Source: Mucor racemosus (lineage: Eukaryota > Mucoromycota > Mucoromycetes > Mucorales > Mucoraceae). From it: DNA of 64,000 bases. The DNA lies in the NCBI GenBank assembly GCA_027405735.1, contig JAPEHQ010000002.1:1922001-1986000 (forward strand). The letters run 5' to 3'. The number at the start of each line of letters is the position of its first letter. Position 1 is the stretch's first letter. Shown here one piece after another: positions 10,241 to 22,709 of the stretch. The notes under the pieces were generated by a model that saw only the letters and a program-made list of their open reading frames with translations, was not told the origin of the DNA and did not search any database. A program made the translations under genes and the position numbers.

Positions 10241-11382
10241 TGCATGTTTCTATAACAGATATTGCCTATTATTTTGTTTAGTTTATACGTTGATGCGCTG
10301 TAATGCTGCTTTTACATTGGATGAAAGGTGCAATTTAGCAGGGTTTTAATTGCGCTAAATAATTTAAAGTTTTGAAAATCCTTTTCTACATTTGTTGTTT
10401 CTCTCTTTTTGTTTTCATATTCCAAGGATATTATTCATCGTTTGATAAGGCATATCAGATTATCAAGCCGGTATTCTTTTCTTCTATCTGAATACGCATG
10501 CTAACATAAGGGATTAATGTTTTTAATATATATAGCAGTTGTTATATTAGAGATTGATATTTTTATTTAACTGCATTCTAAGATCAAATATCATTATTTA
10601 CTGCTGTATTGCTGGACGTATTTCTTGATTACCAGATCAAATCCAAGGCAATAATATTTATATCTACCCAATCAAAAGCTAGAACTGGCCACAACCTCAC
10701 GAAATGTATCAGAAAAGTGATAAAATTTCAAATGATATAGAAACACAAAAAAAGAATAATCTGATGACTTGCCTAATAACCATAGTTTTGATCGTAGCTA
10801 TACTTGAAAACAAATCTTTTTACAGCTGACATTTGTAAACTAAAATAGTAAGTTTAAAGAAGGTTAACTTGTTTAAATTTTATGTGTGATAAAGTGACAT
10901 CTATAATCTTAGATTTGGCTTGCATATAAATTTAAGCAGTAAGTGTTATTTAAGTTTATGCTCGAGCAAAAACCATTGTTGCTGCAGACATTATAGCTAT
11001 AAACATATTCACAAATGATGATAATCGTAAATATATTGGCAGTTGCATGTATTGCTCTACATCAACAACGTATTGAATCACTGTATTGTCTATAATCTGT
11101 ATTAATAAAAGCAAATGTAATTTAAAACCCTATTCTAGTAAAAAAAATGCAATGGAATTTTGAGAACGGCACAATGCTCATATGTAAACCAATTTGTGCT
11201 CATACGATCAGCTCATTACGCTCATCATGGTCAAATTTTATTATTATGCACAAATAGGGATAATGATATGCTTTTGAGCAATTATATTTTTATGCACACA
11301 TGGGATTAATGTCATGTACATGGGCAGGGTCTATAATACTGCATATACAGGATTATTAGCGTTATGCTCGTGTGCAGTTTCT

Positions 11383-14300
11383 GTCAATTTTCGAGGATAT
11401 TAAACAGCCAATTTTGAAGCCAATTTCATTTCTGACTCATATTGAAATATAATTCTTATAAATACGGTAGTCGTTTAAACCAAGACCCAGAACCTCTTGG
11501 TTCTTTCTTTTACCATTAGTTTTTCTAGTAATAAAGCCTACGTTCTCCATGATAAATGTTGCGAGTCTTTATTATTATTCTTTCTATAAATAAGATTGTA
11601 TGTATCCATAAACTCTCATTTTTTTCATCAATGTTTTCGAATGATAGATTTTATTCTACGCGTCCTCATTAACCCCCCTCCCCGCCCAAAATTATTTTAC
11701 TACAAATTCCAAATTGAAAGTAGCAAAAGTTTTTAAACAGACTTGAAAACACTGATTTATTGATTCCATATCCTGAAATTTGGACGGACAAACTTCATTC
11801 TTTATAAAACCAAATCGAATTGGTTACATAAAACCTTCGCGACTCATTAATCAAAAGAGTGTTGAATTAATCTCGATTATTGTGTGCAACAGTGAAAAAA
11901 TTTTTATGATGATTGCCCCAACCAATATTTAAACTCACAATGAAATACCCTTAAAGTAGGATGAGTAATCCAAACTGTTTAAAGATTTTCTCAATCTACG
12001 ATGAATCGCCTCCACCAAAAGGGTTTATCAAAGTGAAACATATCATAGACTTACTATAAATTTTTTACCTCGAATAGAGCTCTTACTAAATAAATATCTA
12101 TTCCCAATTTAATAAACCTTATCCCGCTTTATCACTTGTCAAACTGTAAGTAAATAAGGTACTATACAAGCTGTGAGATAATATAAAAAGCATCGTTTTG
12201 AAATAAAGCAGATCATGATATGTTATATTAAAGATGGCTTTTACATATTGCGTATATATCTAGAAATATGAGTATTTTGAAGATTCGACCATGAAAGAAA
12301 TGAAAAGATTCAGAAAAAAAAATCAGGTTATTCCTGAAGAAAAAATCTTTCCATCTTTTATCAACCAACATGGAAGTACGATGATTTTCAAAGATACATC
12401 ATACCCACATAGGTTTCTTATTTCTGCTGTATTCTGAAAAAAGGTTAGCAATGGATACAATTAAGAAGAGAGAAATCTAGATGTACAGACATACGAGGTA
12501 AAGTAATCTTTGGTCGAGGTAAACCACGCATCACAATAATGTAAATAAACAAATAAGCCAAACATCCAGCCATACTACAAACGCATTGGATGTTGATTCA
12601 ATAATGTGTCCTAATAATCAGTATAATTAAGTAAATTATACACATATTATTTCCCTAAAGAATGCCCTATAAATTAAACAAAGCTTACAATCAAAATAGT
12701 AATCTGATAGCTCAATTTGAATATTATTCCAAAGGGTAATATTCAAATGAAAAAAAAAGGTATGCCCTAAAGAAGTATATATAAAGTGTATGCAGCATTG
12801 GGTCGAAGCAACAAAAATATTGAATACCATGTTAGATCAACATGTAAAAGAGCTTTGCATTGTTTCATTTATAAGCAATTAAGTATATTACAAATTGTTA
12901 TATACAGCCGAAATACACAACAATTTGGACAAAGCTCTAAAGTTGCGAGTGGTGAAATAAAGCTATAAAGCGAAAAATCTATTCAAGGCTAATGTCGCTA
13001 ATGATGAGAGAGGCTTGTCTACGTTGACAGTTTCCATACAGTCATGTTTTATACCTTTGCAAATGCACTATCTATTGTACTGAATAGTGTACAAGATTGC
13101 TATTATGAACTCAAGTTAAACCAAGTTTAATATAATATTTAAAGCTGTAAGGCTTTACATAGAAACAAAGTCTCTATCGCTTCCATCATAGAATATGAAA
13201 TACTATACAATGCACAATTGAAGTATAAACTCTCATAATAGTTTATAAAGATTCCATTAGACGCTATAATACATCCACCGTAAACAAAAACTGTCAATTG
13301 GATGCACTTAACAGTGGCACACATTCAATGGCATCAGCCCCACTCAGTCAAAAGCATGAAAATCCTTGCTTTGATTGAATAATTGCTCGTCTCGATCAAA
13401 TGGATTCTGACGCTGCAAAGATGTATTACCCTTAAAGTTTTTTGTAAACTGTACAGTATATGATTATACATACTTGTTGATTGCATGTAGGAGATCTATC
13501 AAATTCACATCAAATTTGATTAGTAGTATCTTTTGAAGCAGTTACCGCTGATAAGCAATATGATCTATAATTGGATGATGGCATAAACAACTTAACTCCT
13601 GTACTGTACATAATAAGCATTTATTACAGCATGAATCATAAATTTAAACCAAAGTGATTCGAAATTGCGTGATGCTTTCAGAGAGGGTAAGTATTTAATA
13701 ACACTCAAAATACCCAATCATGTATTTACACCTGTTTAAATTAATGTTTATTGCAATATTGATATCAACCACGCTGCCGCCCAAAAAATCCCCAAGTGAA
13801 ATGAAATGACATAACATAACATAAAATAACATGAAAAGTTCATACGCAACACTTGCTATATGATCAAATATATCCCATTTCAAAGAAACAGATATGTTCT
13901 CAACTATATACCAACAAAAAAGCAGATGTCATACAACATAACATAAAATAATCGACTGAGTCCATGTATATATCTCTCATAAAATTATTCGAAAAACATC
14001 CATATTACCGTTTTGATCCTAGCAGTATTATCTAATCAATCCAATCAAGGATATTACAAAAACCCTATAGAATCTTTGGTCCTCACCTATTTCTCCTTCT
14101 AACAATAACAATCTCGGATATAGATCCAATAATGGTAGCCCTCATGATACATGTATTCTGTACCAGGCATAAATATGCGATAAAACTGTAATTATTGCTA
14201 ATGCTCTGATACGCGAATATCATCTCGTCAATAGAACACTCTTCTGACACAATATCCTTTATCCACGGATATATGCGACATGATTCTACTTTAACTTGTT

Positions 14301-14684
14301 GATTGAAATGTTCATGATGTTATCGTTGATCTTATCACACTCAGACCTGTATAATAACACACTTTGATGTTAGTACGCCATCCAAAGATTTTTGATTAAT
14401 GATTGGGATCTAGATTCGATAATTGTTCTATCATAGTATATAATATTTACCTGCAAGGATTAATGTATATGTAATCAACAAAAGACAATTATATTTGGAC
14501 AACCCTCCTTAATTAAAGAGAGTTGCTTTAATATATTGACATATGTAGCATACATGTACTACGGCTGACTTGTGCTGCACAAGATAATTTTGTTGTGTCC
14601 AGGTGGGCTGCACACTGTAGCCTGAGCTGTTGTGCCCTCCGAATATGGCTAAAAAGATAACAAGATGCACACGAGCACAACAAA
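11383..14684. other. Spacer of the palindrome, no gene seen
   Basis: The 3.3-kb unique sequence between the arms contains only short frames without motifs or splice partners (for example 12636-12830 and 13695-13883). Near 11456-11535 a TATAAATA box and an AATAAA signal lie close together, as in LTRs, but no TG...CA boundaries or target duplication could be defined. GAGCACAAC-type motifs cluster at 14670-14705, at the right arm boundary. Confidence 0.6.
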
Positions 14685-16668
14685 AGAAACTGTAAACGAG
14701 CACAACGCTAATAATCCTGTATATGCAGTATTATAGACCCTGCCCATGTGCATGACATTAATCCCATGTGTGCATAAAAATATAATTGCTCAAAAGCATA
14801 TCATTATCCCTATTTGTGCATAATAATAAAATTTGACCATGATGAGCGTAATGAGCTGATCGTATGAGCACAAATTGGTTTACATATGAGCATTGTGCCG
14901 TTCTCAAAATTCCATTGCATTTTTTTTACTAGAATAGGGTTTTAAATTACATTTGCTTTTATTAATACAGATTATAGACAATACAGTGATTCAATACGTT
15001 GTTGATGTAGAGCAATACATGCAACTGCCAATATATTTACGATTATCATCATTTGTGAATATGTTTATAGCTATAATGTCTGCAGCAACAATGGTTTTTG
15101 CTCGAGCATAAACTTAAATAACACTTACTGCTTAAATTTATATGCAAGCCAAATCTAAGATTATAGATGTCACTTTATCACACATAAAATTTAAACAAGT
15201 TAACCTTCTTTAAACTTACTATTTTAGTTTACAAATGTCAGCTGTAAAAAGATTTGTTTTCAAGTATAGCTACGATCAAAACTATGGTTATTAGGCAAGT
15301 CATCAGATTATTCTTTTTTTGTGTTTCTATATCATTTGAAATTTTATCACTTTTCTGATACATTTCGTGAGGTTGTGGCCAGTTCTAGCTTTTGATTGGG
15401 TAGATATAAATATTATTGCCTTGGATTTGATCTGGTAATCAAGAAATACGTCCAGCAATACAGCAGTAAATAATGATATTTGATCTTAGAATGCAGTTAA
15501 ATAAAAATATCAATCTCTAATATAACAACTGCTATATATATTAAAAACATTAATCCCTTATGTTAGCATGCGTATTCAGATAGAAGAAAAGAATACCGGC
15601 TTGATAATCTGATATGCCTTATCAAACGATGAATAATATCCTTGGAATATGAAAACAAAAAGAGAGAAACAACAAATGTAGAAAAGGATTTTCAAAACTT
15701 TAAATTATTTAGCGCAATTAAAACCCTGCTAAATTGCACCTTTCATCCAATGTAAAAGCAGCATTACAGCGCATCAACGTATAAACTAAACAAAATAATA
15801 GGCAATATCTGTTATAGAAACATGCATTTTCTACCAGAAAAACCGGCTGTCATATCATACATTTATTAAAAAATTGCAAAAGCAAGCACACAGAGTGACG
15901 CCGTAATTGAGTATCGTAGTAAGATTGAACGGCTAAGTCTATTATACTATGGTATACATCTAAGTTTTAAATAAAAATGCGTTTTTTTTTAATTTTTTTT
16001 TATATTTAACCATGTACAGTCTGAAAATTCAGTTTTTGTAGCGGACATTTTCGGGACTCATTTCATCCTTACCAACACTCATGGTTTTGATCAAAAAACA
16101 GAAAAATCAAATTTTGATACCAAAATCAACGTTTAAATATACTACATTGTGAGAGAAAATTGTAGCCATAACTAATACACATTTTATAAAAGCTTAATAT
16201 TAAATGTTAAGTAATGAAACTTTGTACTTTTGTCCCAAAAACGGTTTTTTGGTTAAAGGATTTTCATGTAATATGTTGAAATAAAAATGTTTGTTATTTT
16301 TTATTGAGTGAGTAGAGCGCTAAATTCTGTATATGTGTATATTTTTTGTTTTTATAATTTGTAGTATAATTAACTCTAGTTTTGCAAAATCAGAAAAAAA
16401 AAATTAAAAAATGTCAAAATTGATGATCTGGACAAAAATAATTTTTTAAATTAATATTCCGCTTATAAGCCTTGTAAGTCTTAAAAATAAGAGATTTTAT
16501 AATACTTGTAAACTTTATTAAGAATTTACGCTGTTGTACTCACTTGATTCAAGCTTATTGCTGTAAACCTTTATACATGTTTATATTGTGTGGTAGTTTA
16601 TTTGATGATAATATAGTCTTAATTTATAATTATTTCGCTAGAGATGATCTACATTAAGTTTTAGTCTT

Positions 16669-17449
16669 ACCTCCCCAATATCATAAACATAAAAATGGCC
16701 ATCACTGGAACCTATTACCACCTTTTCACCCTCTTTTTCGTCCCAAGCTAATTTATTCAATGCTACAATGCTTTACTAGAACCAACTTAAATGCTTACAA
16801 ATGGTTCCTCGATATTTGCATTCAAATTCCATAAATTAAATTGACTGGTTCTGTTGTATTCCACCTACTAGTATCATACATTATCACCTTCTACAGTATC
16901 AATACATCTTACAATCTATTGACTACGACATGTATTGAAGTGCAAGTCTTGATATCGGATATAAGAAACTCCTAGCGTATCAAGTTTAATCCAGTAATTA
17001 CCAAGAACGCTTTGACCTCAATTATGACACCACATTATTTCATCCCAGCAGTTAACCAATCAAGTAGTTATCAAATCAACATCCAAGAAGCATATTTAGC
17101 GCAGCATTGAAACAAGACAACTCACAAGCTCTGCAAGAACGGTTAAATTATAATTGATCCATTTCAATCCATAGATTACTATCAAACAGATCCAATGGTT
17201 CAATAGTGCCTTAAATTACATCTTCTCAGGATCTCAATGTCAAATCAATATAAAAGGCCATACTTTTACATCTAAATAAACGATATCTTGTTTTTATTAT
17301 ACAGTTGAAGAACTGATTAATTACTCATTCTTTTATAATTGTATTCTTTTTTAAGTACTATTTATCAATCCTGAAAATATACGACAGGTTCCATCTACAA
17401 TAGTATCAAACGTATCATCAGCCCGCCTTATTTATGATAAATGTCAATC
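16669..17449 (-). pseudogene. Broken dynein intermediate chain fragment (right arm)
   Basis: Mirror copy of 7950-8730: the same GTAAGA donor position, the same frame-breaking changes and the same solo LTR insertion. The shared defects show that it was already a pseudogene when the palindrome formed or was last homogenised. Confidence 0.7.
16852..17386 (-). mobile_element. Solo LTR (family 1), right-arm copy
   Basis: Mirror of 8013-8547 with the same TG...CA ends and GAACC flanks (read on the minus strand). Its presence at the identical place in both arms dates the insertion before the inverted duplication or last gene conversion. Confidence 0.85.
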
Positions 17450-18783
17450 TAAAATAAGAAACATCACATTGTTATAGGCTATGAAAAGCTTGATTTTTAA
17501 TAATACAGCAATTAAATAAAAAACAAGATGATACTAATAATAGCACATGGTGAGTATTTAATATCTAAGTAAATTTAATGAAGTATGCTTTTAAACCCTT
17601 TTGAAAATCCTGAGGCAAACACAAGATCTTGGTCCTGTAGTTTCTATTCATCAAAATGTCGCGATTTCAACTACACGATGGATGCACCTTTCATCAATCT
17701 TGACCTCGATATATATTGGGTATCAGTTTTTTTTAGCATTGTATTTTCTCTGATTCATTAATATCCGGTCATATTGAACGATAGTGAATTAAACTACGAT
17801 TTACTATTATACTGCTAGTAATTTTTTGTTATTGTTACTTTAAAAACTTGATCCTATTATATTATTATCATTGATTATAGTCGTCAAACTAATTGGTAAA
17901 AAAGCATATCATATTACCATTTTGCATTGGTAGAATTTACATTTTTCTACCAGAAAAACCGTCTGTCATATCATACATCCATTAAAAAATTGCAAATGCC
18001 AGCCTGTAGAGCGATGCCGTAATTGAGCATAGCAAGATCGAACGACGAAGTCTATTATACTATGGTATACATCTAAGTTTTAAATAAAAATGCGTTTTTT
18101 TTTAATTTTTTTTATATTTAACCATGTACAGTCTGAAAATTCAGTTTTTGTAGCGGACATTTTCGGGACTCATTTCATCCTTACCAACACTCATGGTTTT
18201 GATCAAAAAACAGAAAAATCAAATTTTGATACCAAAATCAACGTTTAAATATACTACATTGTGAGAGAAAATTGTAGCCATAACTAATACACATTTTATA
18301 AAAGCTTAATATTAAATGTTATGTAATGAAACTTTGTACTTTTGTCCCAAAAACGGTTTTTTGGTTAAAGGATTTTCATGTAATATGTTGAAATAAAAAT
18401 GTTTGTTATTTTTTATTGAGTGAATAGAGCGCTAAATTCTGTATATGTGTATATTTTTTGTTTTTATAATTGGTAGTATAATTAACTCTAGTTTTGCAAA
18501 ATCAGAAAAAAAAAATTAAAAAATGTCAAAATTGATGATCTGGACAAAAATAATTTTTTAAATTAAATATTCCACTTATAAGCCTTGTAAGTCTTAAAAA
18601 TAAGAGATTTTATAATACTTGTAAACTTTTTCAAGAATTAATGATGCTGTACCCACTTGATTCAAGCTTATTACTGTAAACCTTTATACAAGTTAATATT
18701 GTGTGATAGTTTATTTGATGATAATATAGTCTTAATTTATAATTATTGCGCTAGAGGTGATTTACATTGAGTTTTAGTCTTAC

Positions 18784-19029
18784 CTCTCCAATATCATAAA
18801 CATAAACATGGCCATCACTGGAGCCTATTGTCACCTTTTTATCCTCTTTGTCCCAAACCAATTTATTCAATGATTTATTAGAACCAACGTAAGTATTTAC
18901 AAATGGTTCCTCGCTATTTGCATTCAAATTCCATAAATCAAATTGACTGGTTCCATCTACAGTAGTAGTATCAAACGTATCATCAGCCCGCCTTATGATA
19001 AATGTCAACCTAAAATCAGAAACATCCAA
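18784..19029 (-). pseudogene. Dynein intermediate chain C-terminal fragment, best preserved copy
   Basis: An open minus-strand frame of about 82 codons ends at a GTAAGA donor (18783). It contains VDGTSQFDLWNLN, LNKLVWDKEDKK and GSSDGHVYVYDIGE. These match the last WD-repeat blades of cytoplasmic dynein intermediate chains (consensus DLWNLN, LNR-W, SDG--VYDVGE). There is no start codon context, no upstream WD exons and no following exon in the window, so it is a gene fragment. A TTTTAG before GTTGACATTT at about 19005 could be an old acceptor. The downstream repeat environment matches the fragments inside the palindrome, so the three share one source. The functional gene presumably lies elsewhere. 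Confidence 0.7.
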
Positions 19030-19360
19030 TTGTCATTGTTATAAGCTATGAAAAGCTTGATTTTTAATAATGCAGCAATTAAATAAAAAGCAAGATGATA
19101 TTAATAATAACATATTATGGTAAATATTTAACATCTAAGTATGATGAATTATGCTTCTTTAAACCCTTTTAAAAATTCTGAGGCAAACACAACATATTGG
19201 TCCTGTAATTTCTATCCATCAAAATGTTGCGATTTCCACTACACAATAAATGCATTTTTTATCAATCTTGACGTCGATGTACATTGGGTATCACGTTTTT
19301 ACCAGTTGTATTTTCTCTGATTCATTATTAATATTCAGTCATATTGAACGATGATTTGTA
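19030..19360. repeat. Upstream part of the dynein-fragment duplication unit
   Basis: Similarity to 17450-17790 (and its mirror 7610-7949) continues to a common 'catattgaacgat' at about 19345-19357, where it stops. This is one edge of the segmental duplication unit. Divergence from the arm copies is visible, unlike the arm-to-arm match. Confidence 0.65.
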
Positions 19361-21370
19361 GCACTGCAAAAAAAAAAAGAAGAATGAATGCTTCAAGAGT
19401 TTTCTGCATATCAAGTTATGCGATTTAGAATTTAGTAGCAATGATTGCACTTAACTATGATTTTTAAACCTATTGATGTTAATCAGAATAATTAGTGTTT
19501 TCATTCAAAAGTAGGCTGTGTTGCTTTATACGATACATTTACATTCACCCATTCAATAAATGACATTGCATTTATTATCCGTTATATTAATCTGATATAT
19601 CGATAAATACTAGTTAAATACAAGAAGGTCGTAAGCCTTTGTTTCTTGAATGTATTGCTTCATTAGGTAGCCAGCAGTGAATGATAAACCAAATAGGGGA
19701 CAGCATCATTTACTGGATACTTTTTGAATTCTTAAAAATGCAAATTTTTGATGGATTTATTAATAAAACAAGGTTTTTTTTTTTTTTTAAAAAAAAAAGA
19801 AGGTTATTGACTTAAATGCAAACATCAGTAGTAGAAAAATTATTGCTAAATATTTCAAAAAATCAAAAATCAAAACGTACCACTTTTTAAATTACTCTTT
19901 TCTTTTTTGGTTAAATGTATCTATATGATGGCATAGACGAATACCAATTATCTGAATATTTATTTGCATTGATAGCTATAAAATTCATGAAGATAGTTTA
20001 ATTTCGAAATTTTCCGACGATCATTAATAAGATTGTTTTGTACTCATGAAAAATCCAGATATGGCTTTAAAATAAATCATAATTAATAGATATAACATTG
20101 TGCTATCATGAAACTGAAAATGTGGAATATGATGAATGGGTGCACTTTCAGCATCAAATAGAATTTCCATACGTATTTTGGTCATTTTACTGGGTTTCTT
20201 TTCTGCATCAAGCAGAATCAGATTCTCAATACAATTGTTTTTCACTTTTATTACATCTGATACTTGTATGCATATTTTTTATTTGTCGAAAATGTGATAA
20301 AAATAGACATTTTAATGCATATTCACCTATTTGCCAAACAGTTTAAAAGCTATAAAAATGCATCTGATGACGGGCTATACCCTTTCCAATTACGATGATT
20401 CATATACCTACCACACAACACAGCAACTACAGACTTAATGGTACTCTATCAATTTCTTTATTGGAGAATAAATCTAATTGTGGTAATTTTATAAATGTAT
20501 TTCTCACACAATCTGTTTAGGATAAACATCATTGTACAATGTACACCTAACGCTTTGTTGCTGACATAAAGTTTTAATTCGCTATTCAACATGTACACTT
20601 CAATTTTATACATATACTTGAGTATATTAGATGTATTCAAGGCACTTTGCGTATATTTAACAAAGTTTTTGAATTCTCAAACGAATATATGGTTGTGGTG
20701 TGTATTATTTTATTCACAGAATAAATCCAAAGACGTTTCCAATGCCTTAAATTCAAGAAAAATAAAAAATTAGTAGAAGATCTTGTTGTACAATTTGGTC
20801 CCATGGTTTAACAGGTCAATCTTATGACTACACCTGATCATCTCTTTGCTTTTTTTATCGCCGTTAGTGAATACAGAAGTAGTGCAATTAGCCATTTATT
20901 CCACGCCTACACCACCTAAATGTGAAAATGAAACAATTGAGGCATGTTTACATGTATTACTGTGCCTTTGGAGAGATCTACAATTGAATGTGTATCAAAA
21001 AAGAACTATATATAGCCATTCAGCCAACTATTACTCTTTCTACGTTTCACTTTTTGATGGCCAACACACTAAATGAAATGATATCACTCATGATGCTAAG
21101 CATTCAGCCATTAAACTCTTGTAGATGTTTTTCTTGTTTTTATATCTATTTTCTCACCTTGATGTTATAAATATGTAACCAATGACAAAAAAGGAACCTT
21201 AAACATCAATGATTTACTAGTCTTGAGCATATCCCGATAGTGCAACAAGAATCACATATTTTAGTATTCTGTGTTGTCCTTTCTCTCTTCCTTTTCTCTT
21301 TTTACTATTTTGTGCTTTTTTTCTCAAAAACAAAAATATTCTACAGTATTTCAAATAAACTTTGACTACC
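19361..21370. other. Intergenic, no gene supported
   Basis: There are several short frames (20098-20346, 20846-21076), but none has a motif or coherent splicing. A block at about 19640-19770 resembles 40860-41000 (shared 'tactgga-actttttg' and 'tttttgatgga-ttattaat' tracts), suggesting another old dispersed repeat. The last 100 bp before 21371 are T-rich and pyrimidine-rich, as expected of the promoter or leader of the next gene. Confidence 0.55.
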
Positions 21371-22473
21371 ATGAATAATAGCACTCGAGTTCATCTTCCT
21401 CCAATTCAGGACATGCTGTATAATACATCTTCAAATTCAATTTCAAGCATGAAAAATCATGGTAATTTACCTTGAAAAAAACAAGTTTCCTATAAATTAA
21501 CGGCAAATAATCATACATTTTGATAGATGATGGTTCTCATTCTCTCAAGAAAAAATCACCTTCATCAAATTTATCTGCCTTATCATATTCTGCACCGTAC
21601 CCTCGAGTACCTGATTTAGAATCACACCCAGAACAATATAACACATTTCAAGGTCATCAAGATTATTATCATCATCCACCTCAAAGCCAGTACTCATCGG
21701 ACTACTACTATAATAATGATCAGCATCCACCACCTTACCATCAACGGAATGGTATAGAATATATTAAGCTTGGAAAAGCTACTCCAGTGGCACGCACAGA
21801 TTGGGAGGACCAGCGATCAGCAGATAGTTTTCGAAAACAAAATGATTACACAAATTATTCGAAAATGGATGAAACTAGTGCTACCAATGATCCAAGAAAT
21901 GGAGCTGCTGAGCCCCTGCAGCAGAAACAGAATGGCTACCATTCCCAGCGTATATCTCATGGTCGATCCTTTTCAGACCAATTCCTACGACGATCTTCTG
22001 CATCAGAAACTAACGCTAATAAAAGAAAGTTAATTCATCCCACACCTTTTGTAGATCCCCCTCGTAGTTTTCATCGACGCACTGCGTCTGATTTAACGCT
22101 CTTAAACAACAGAAAGAGACGATCCATTAGTAGTAGCAGTAGCGATCACCATACACAAGATAACGAAGCTTTTGAAAATAAAGATGGCCAACCACCTCAG
22201 CCTAACAAAATCATCAATGCCAATAGATATAAATGTAATGAATGCTTCAAGACTTTCTCCAGGCCATCATCATTAAGAATTCATATCTTATCTCACACAG
22301 GAGAAAAACCCCATATATGTCCTCAGCCCGATTGTGGAAGAAGATTCAGCGTTCAAAGTAATATGAGAAGACATTTAAAAGTACATTATTGCAGTAGTCC
22401 CCCTCAGCAACGACAACAACAGCAACAGCAACAACAACAACAAACGTTTTCAAGTCGGTTGCAACAATCTTAA
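21371..22473 (+). CDS. C2H2 zinc-finger transcription factor with C-terminal polyglutamine
   Basis: Exons are 21371-21461 and 21527-22473 (donor GTAATT, acceptor GATAG), encoding 345 residues from the ATG at 21371. Two adjacent classical C2H2 fingers lie near residues 265-320: CNECFKTFSRPSSLRIHILSH, then the TGEKP linker, then a finger with the long C-x4-C spacing (CPQPDCGRRF...HLKVH). The rest is low complexity: Tyr/His/Pro/Gln-rich N-terminal part, Ser/Arg-rich basic clusters (NNRKRRS, possible nuclear localisation) and a CAA/CAG-encoded glutamine run near 324-336. A sequence-specific nuclear DNA-binding role follows from the fingers; the target is unknown. It lies 236 bp upstream of ALG13 on the same strand. 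Confidence 0.85.
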
Positions 22474-22709
22474 ATAGCATACATGATAGCAAATTACTGA
22501 CCACCTTACTGACTATACCCCCCTCCCTTCTATCCCCAATATCATCATTCATAATAAAGTAATATACTAAATCTACGCTTTCAATATCTATCATGTAATT
22601 GACACAGTTGTCTTCAAAGGGCATCTTCTTGTGACGTTGCAATGATACGAATACACTTCCAAAAGAACGCGGTTGATCCACCTGTTCATTCTCAATGCGT
22701 ATTTAAATA

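Larger units (their letters stand above)
6294..11382 (+). repeat. Left arm of a 12.4-kb palindrome
   Basis: This arm is the reverse complement of 14685-18734. Matching coordinates sum to 25028 from 6294 to the first insertion, to 25399 between the two insertions, and to 26067 after the second. The shifts of 371 and 668 equal exactly a 363-bp element plus its 8-bp target duplication (7242-7604) and a 663-bp element plus its 5-bp target duplication (8825-9487). Without them the arms are both 4050 bp, with no other net length difference. Stretches checked by eye are identical or differ by single bases. The arm holds repeat units A1 and A2, a broken dynein-chain fragment and a shared solo LTR, but no intact gene. 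An assembly artefact cannot be excluded from sequence alone, although the left-only insertions argue against a simple computational fold-back. Confidence 0.92.
14685..18734 (-). repeat. Right arm of the 12.4-kb palindrome
   Basis: This is the reverse complement of 6294-11382 without the two left-arm insertions, so it holds both empty target sites. In left-to-right order it contains unique sequence, inverted unit A2 (about 15827-16620), the broken dynein fragment with its solo LTR (16669-17449) and inverted unit A1 (17948-18734). A further, older dynein fragment follows immediately outside. The symmetry ends at 18734 (pairing with 6294), because the left side has no counterpart to the outer dynein fragment. 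Confidence 0.92.

Noticed and set aside
11456..11600. TATA box plus AATAAA resembling an LTR core in the spacer
   Set aside because: TG...CA ends and a target-site duplication could not be found.
12636..14703. Several 60-64-codon frames in the palindrome spacer
   Set aside because: No motifs, no splice continuity, scattered on both strands.
20098..20346. 82-codon frame with a hydrophobic stretch and several Cys/His
   Set aside because: No recognisable family, no promoter or splice context; hydrophobicity is expected from T-rich DNA.
20846..21170. Overlapping 60-76-codon frames before the zinc-finger gene
   Set aside because: No motif and no consistent gene model; possibly an old repeat but not supportable.
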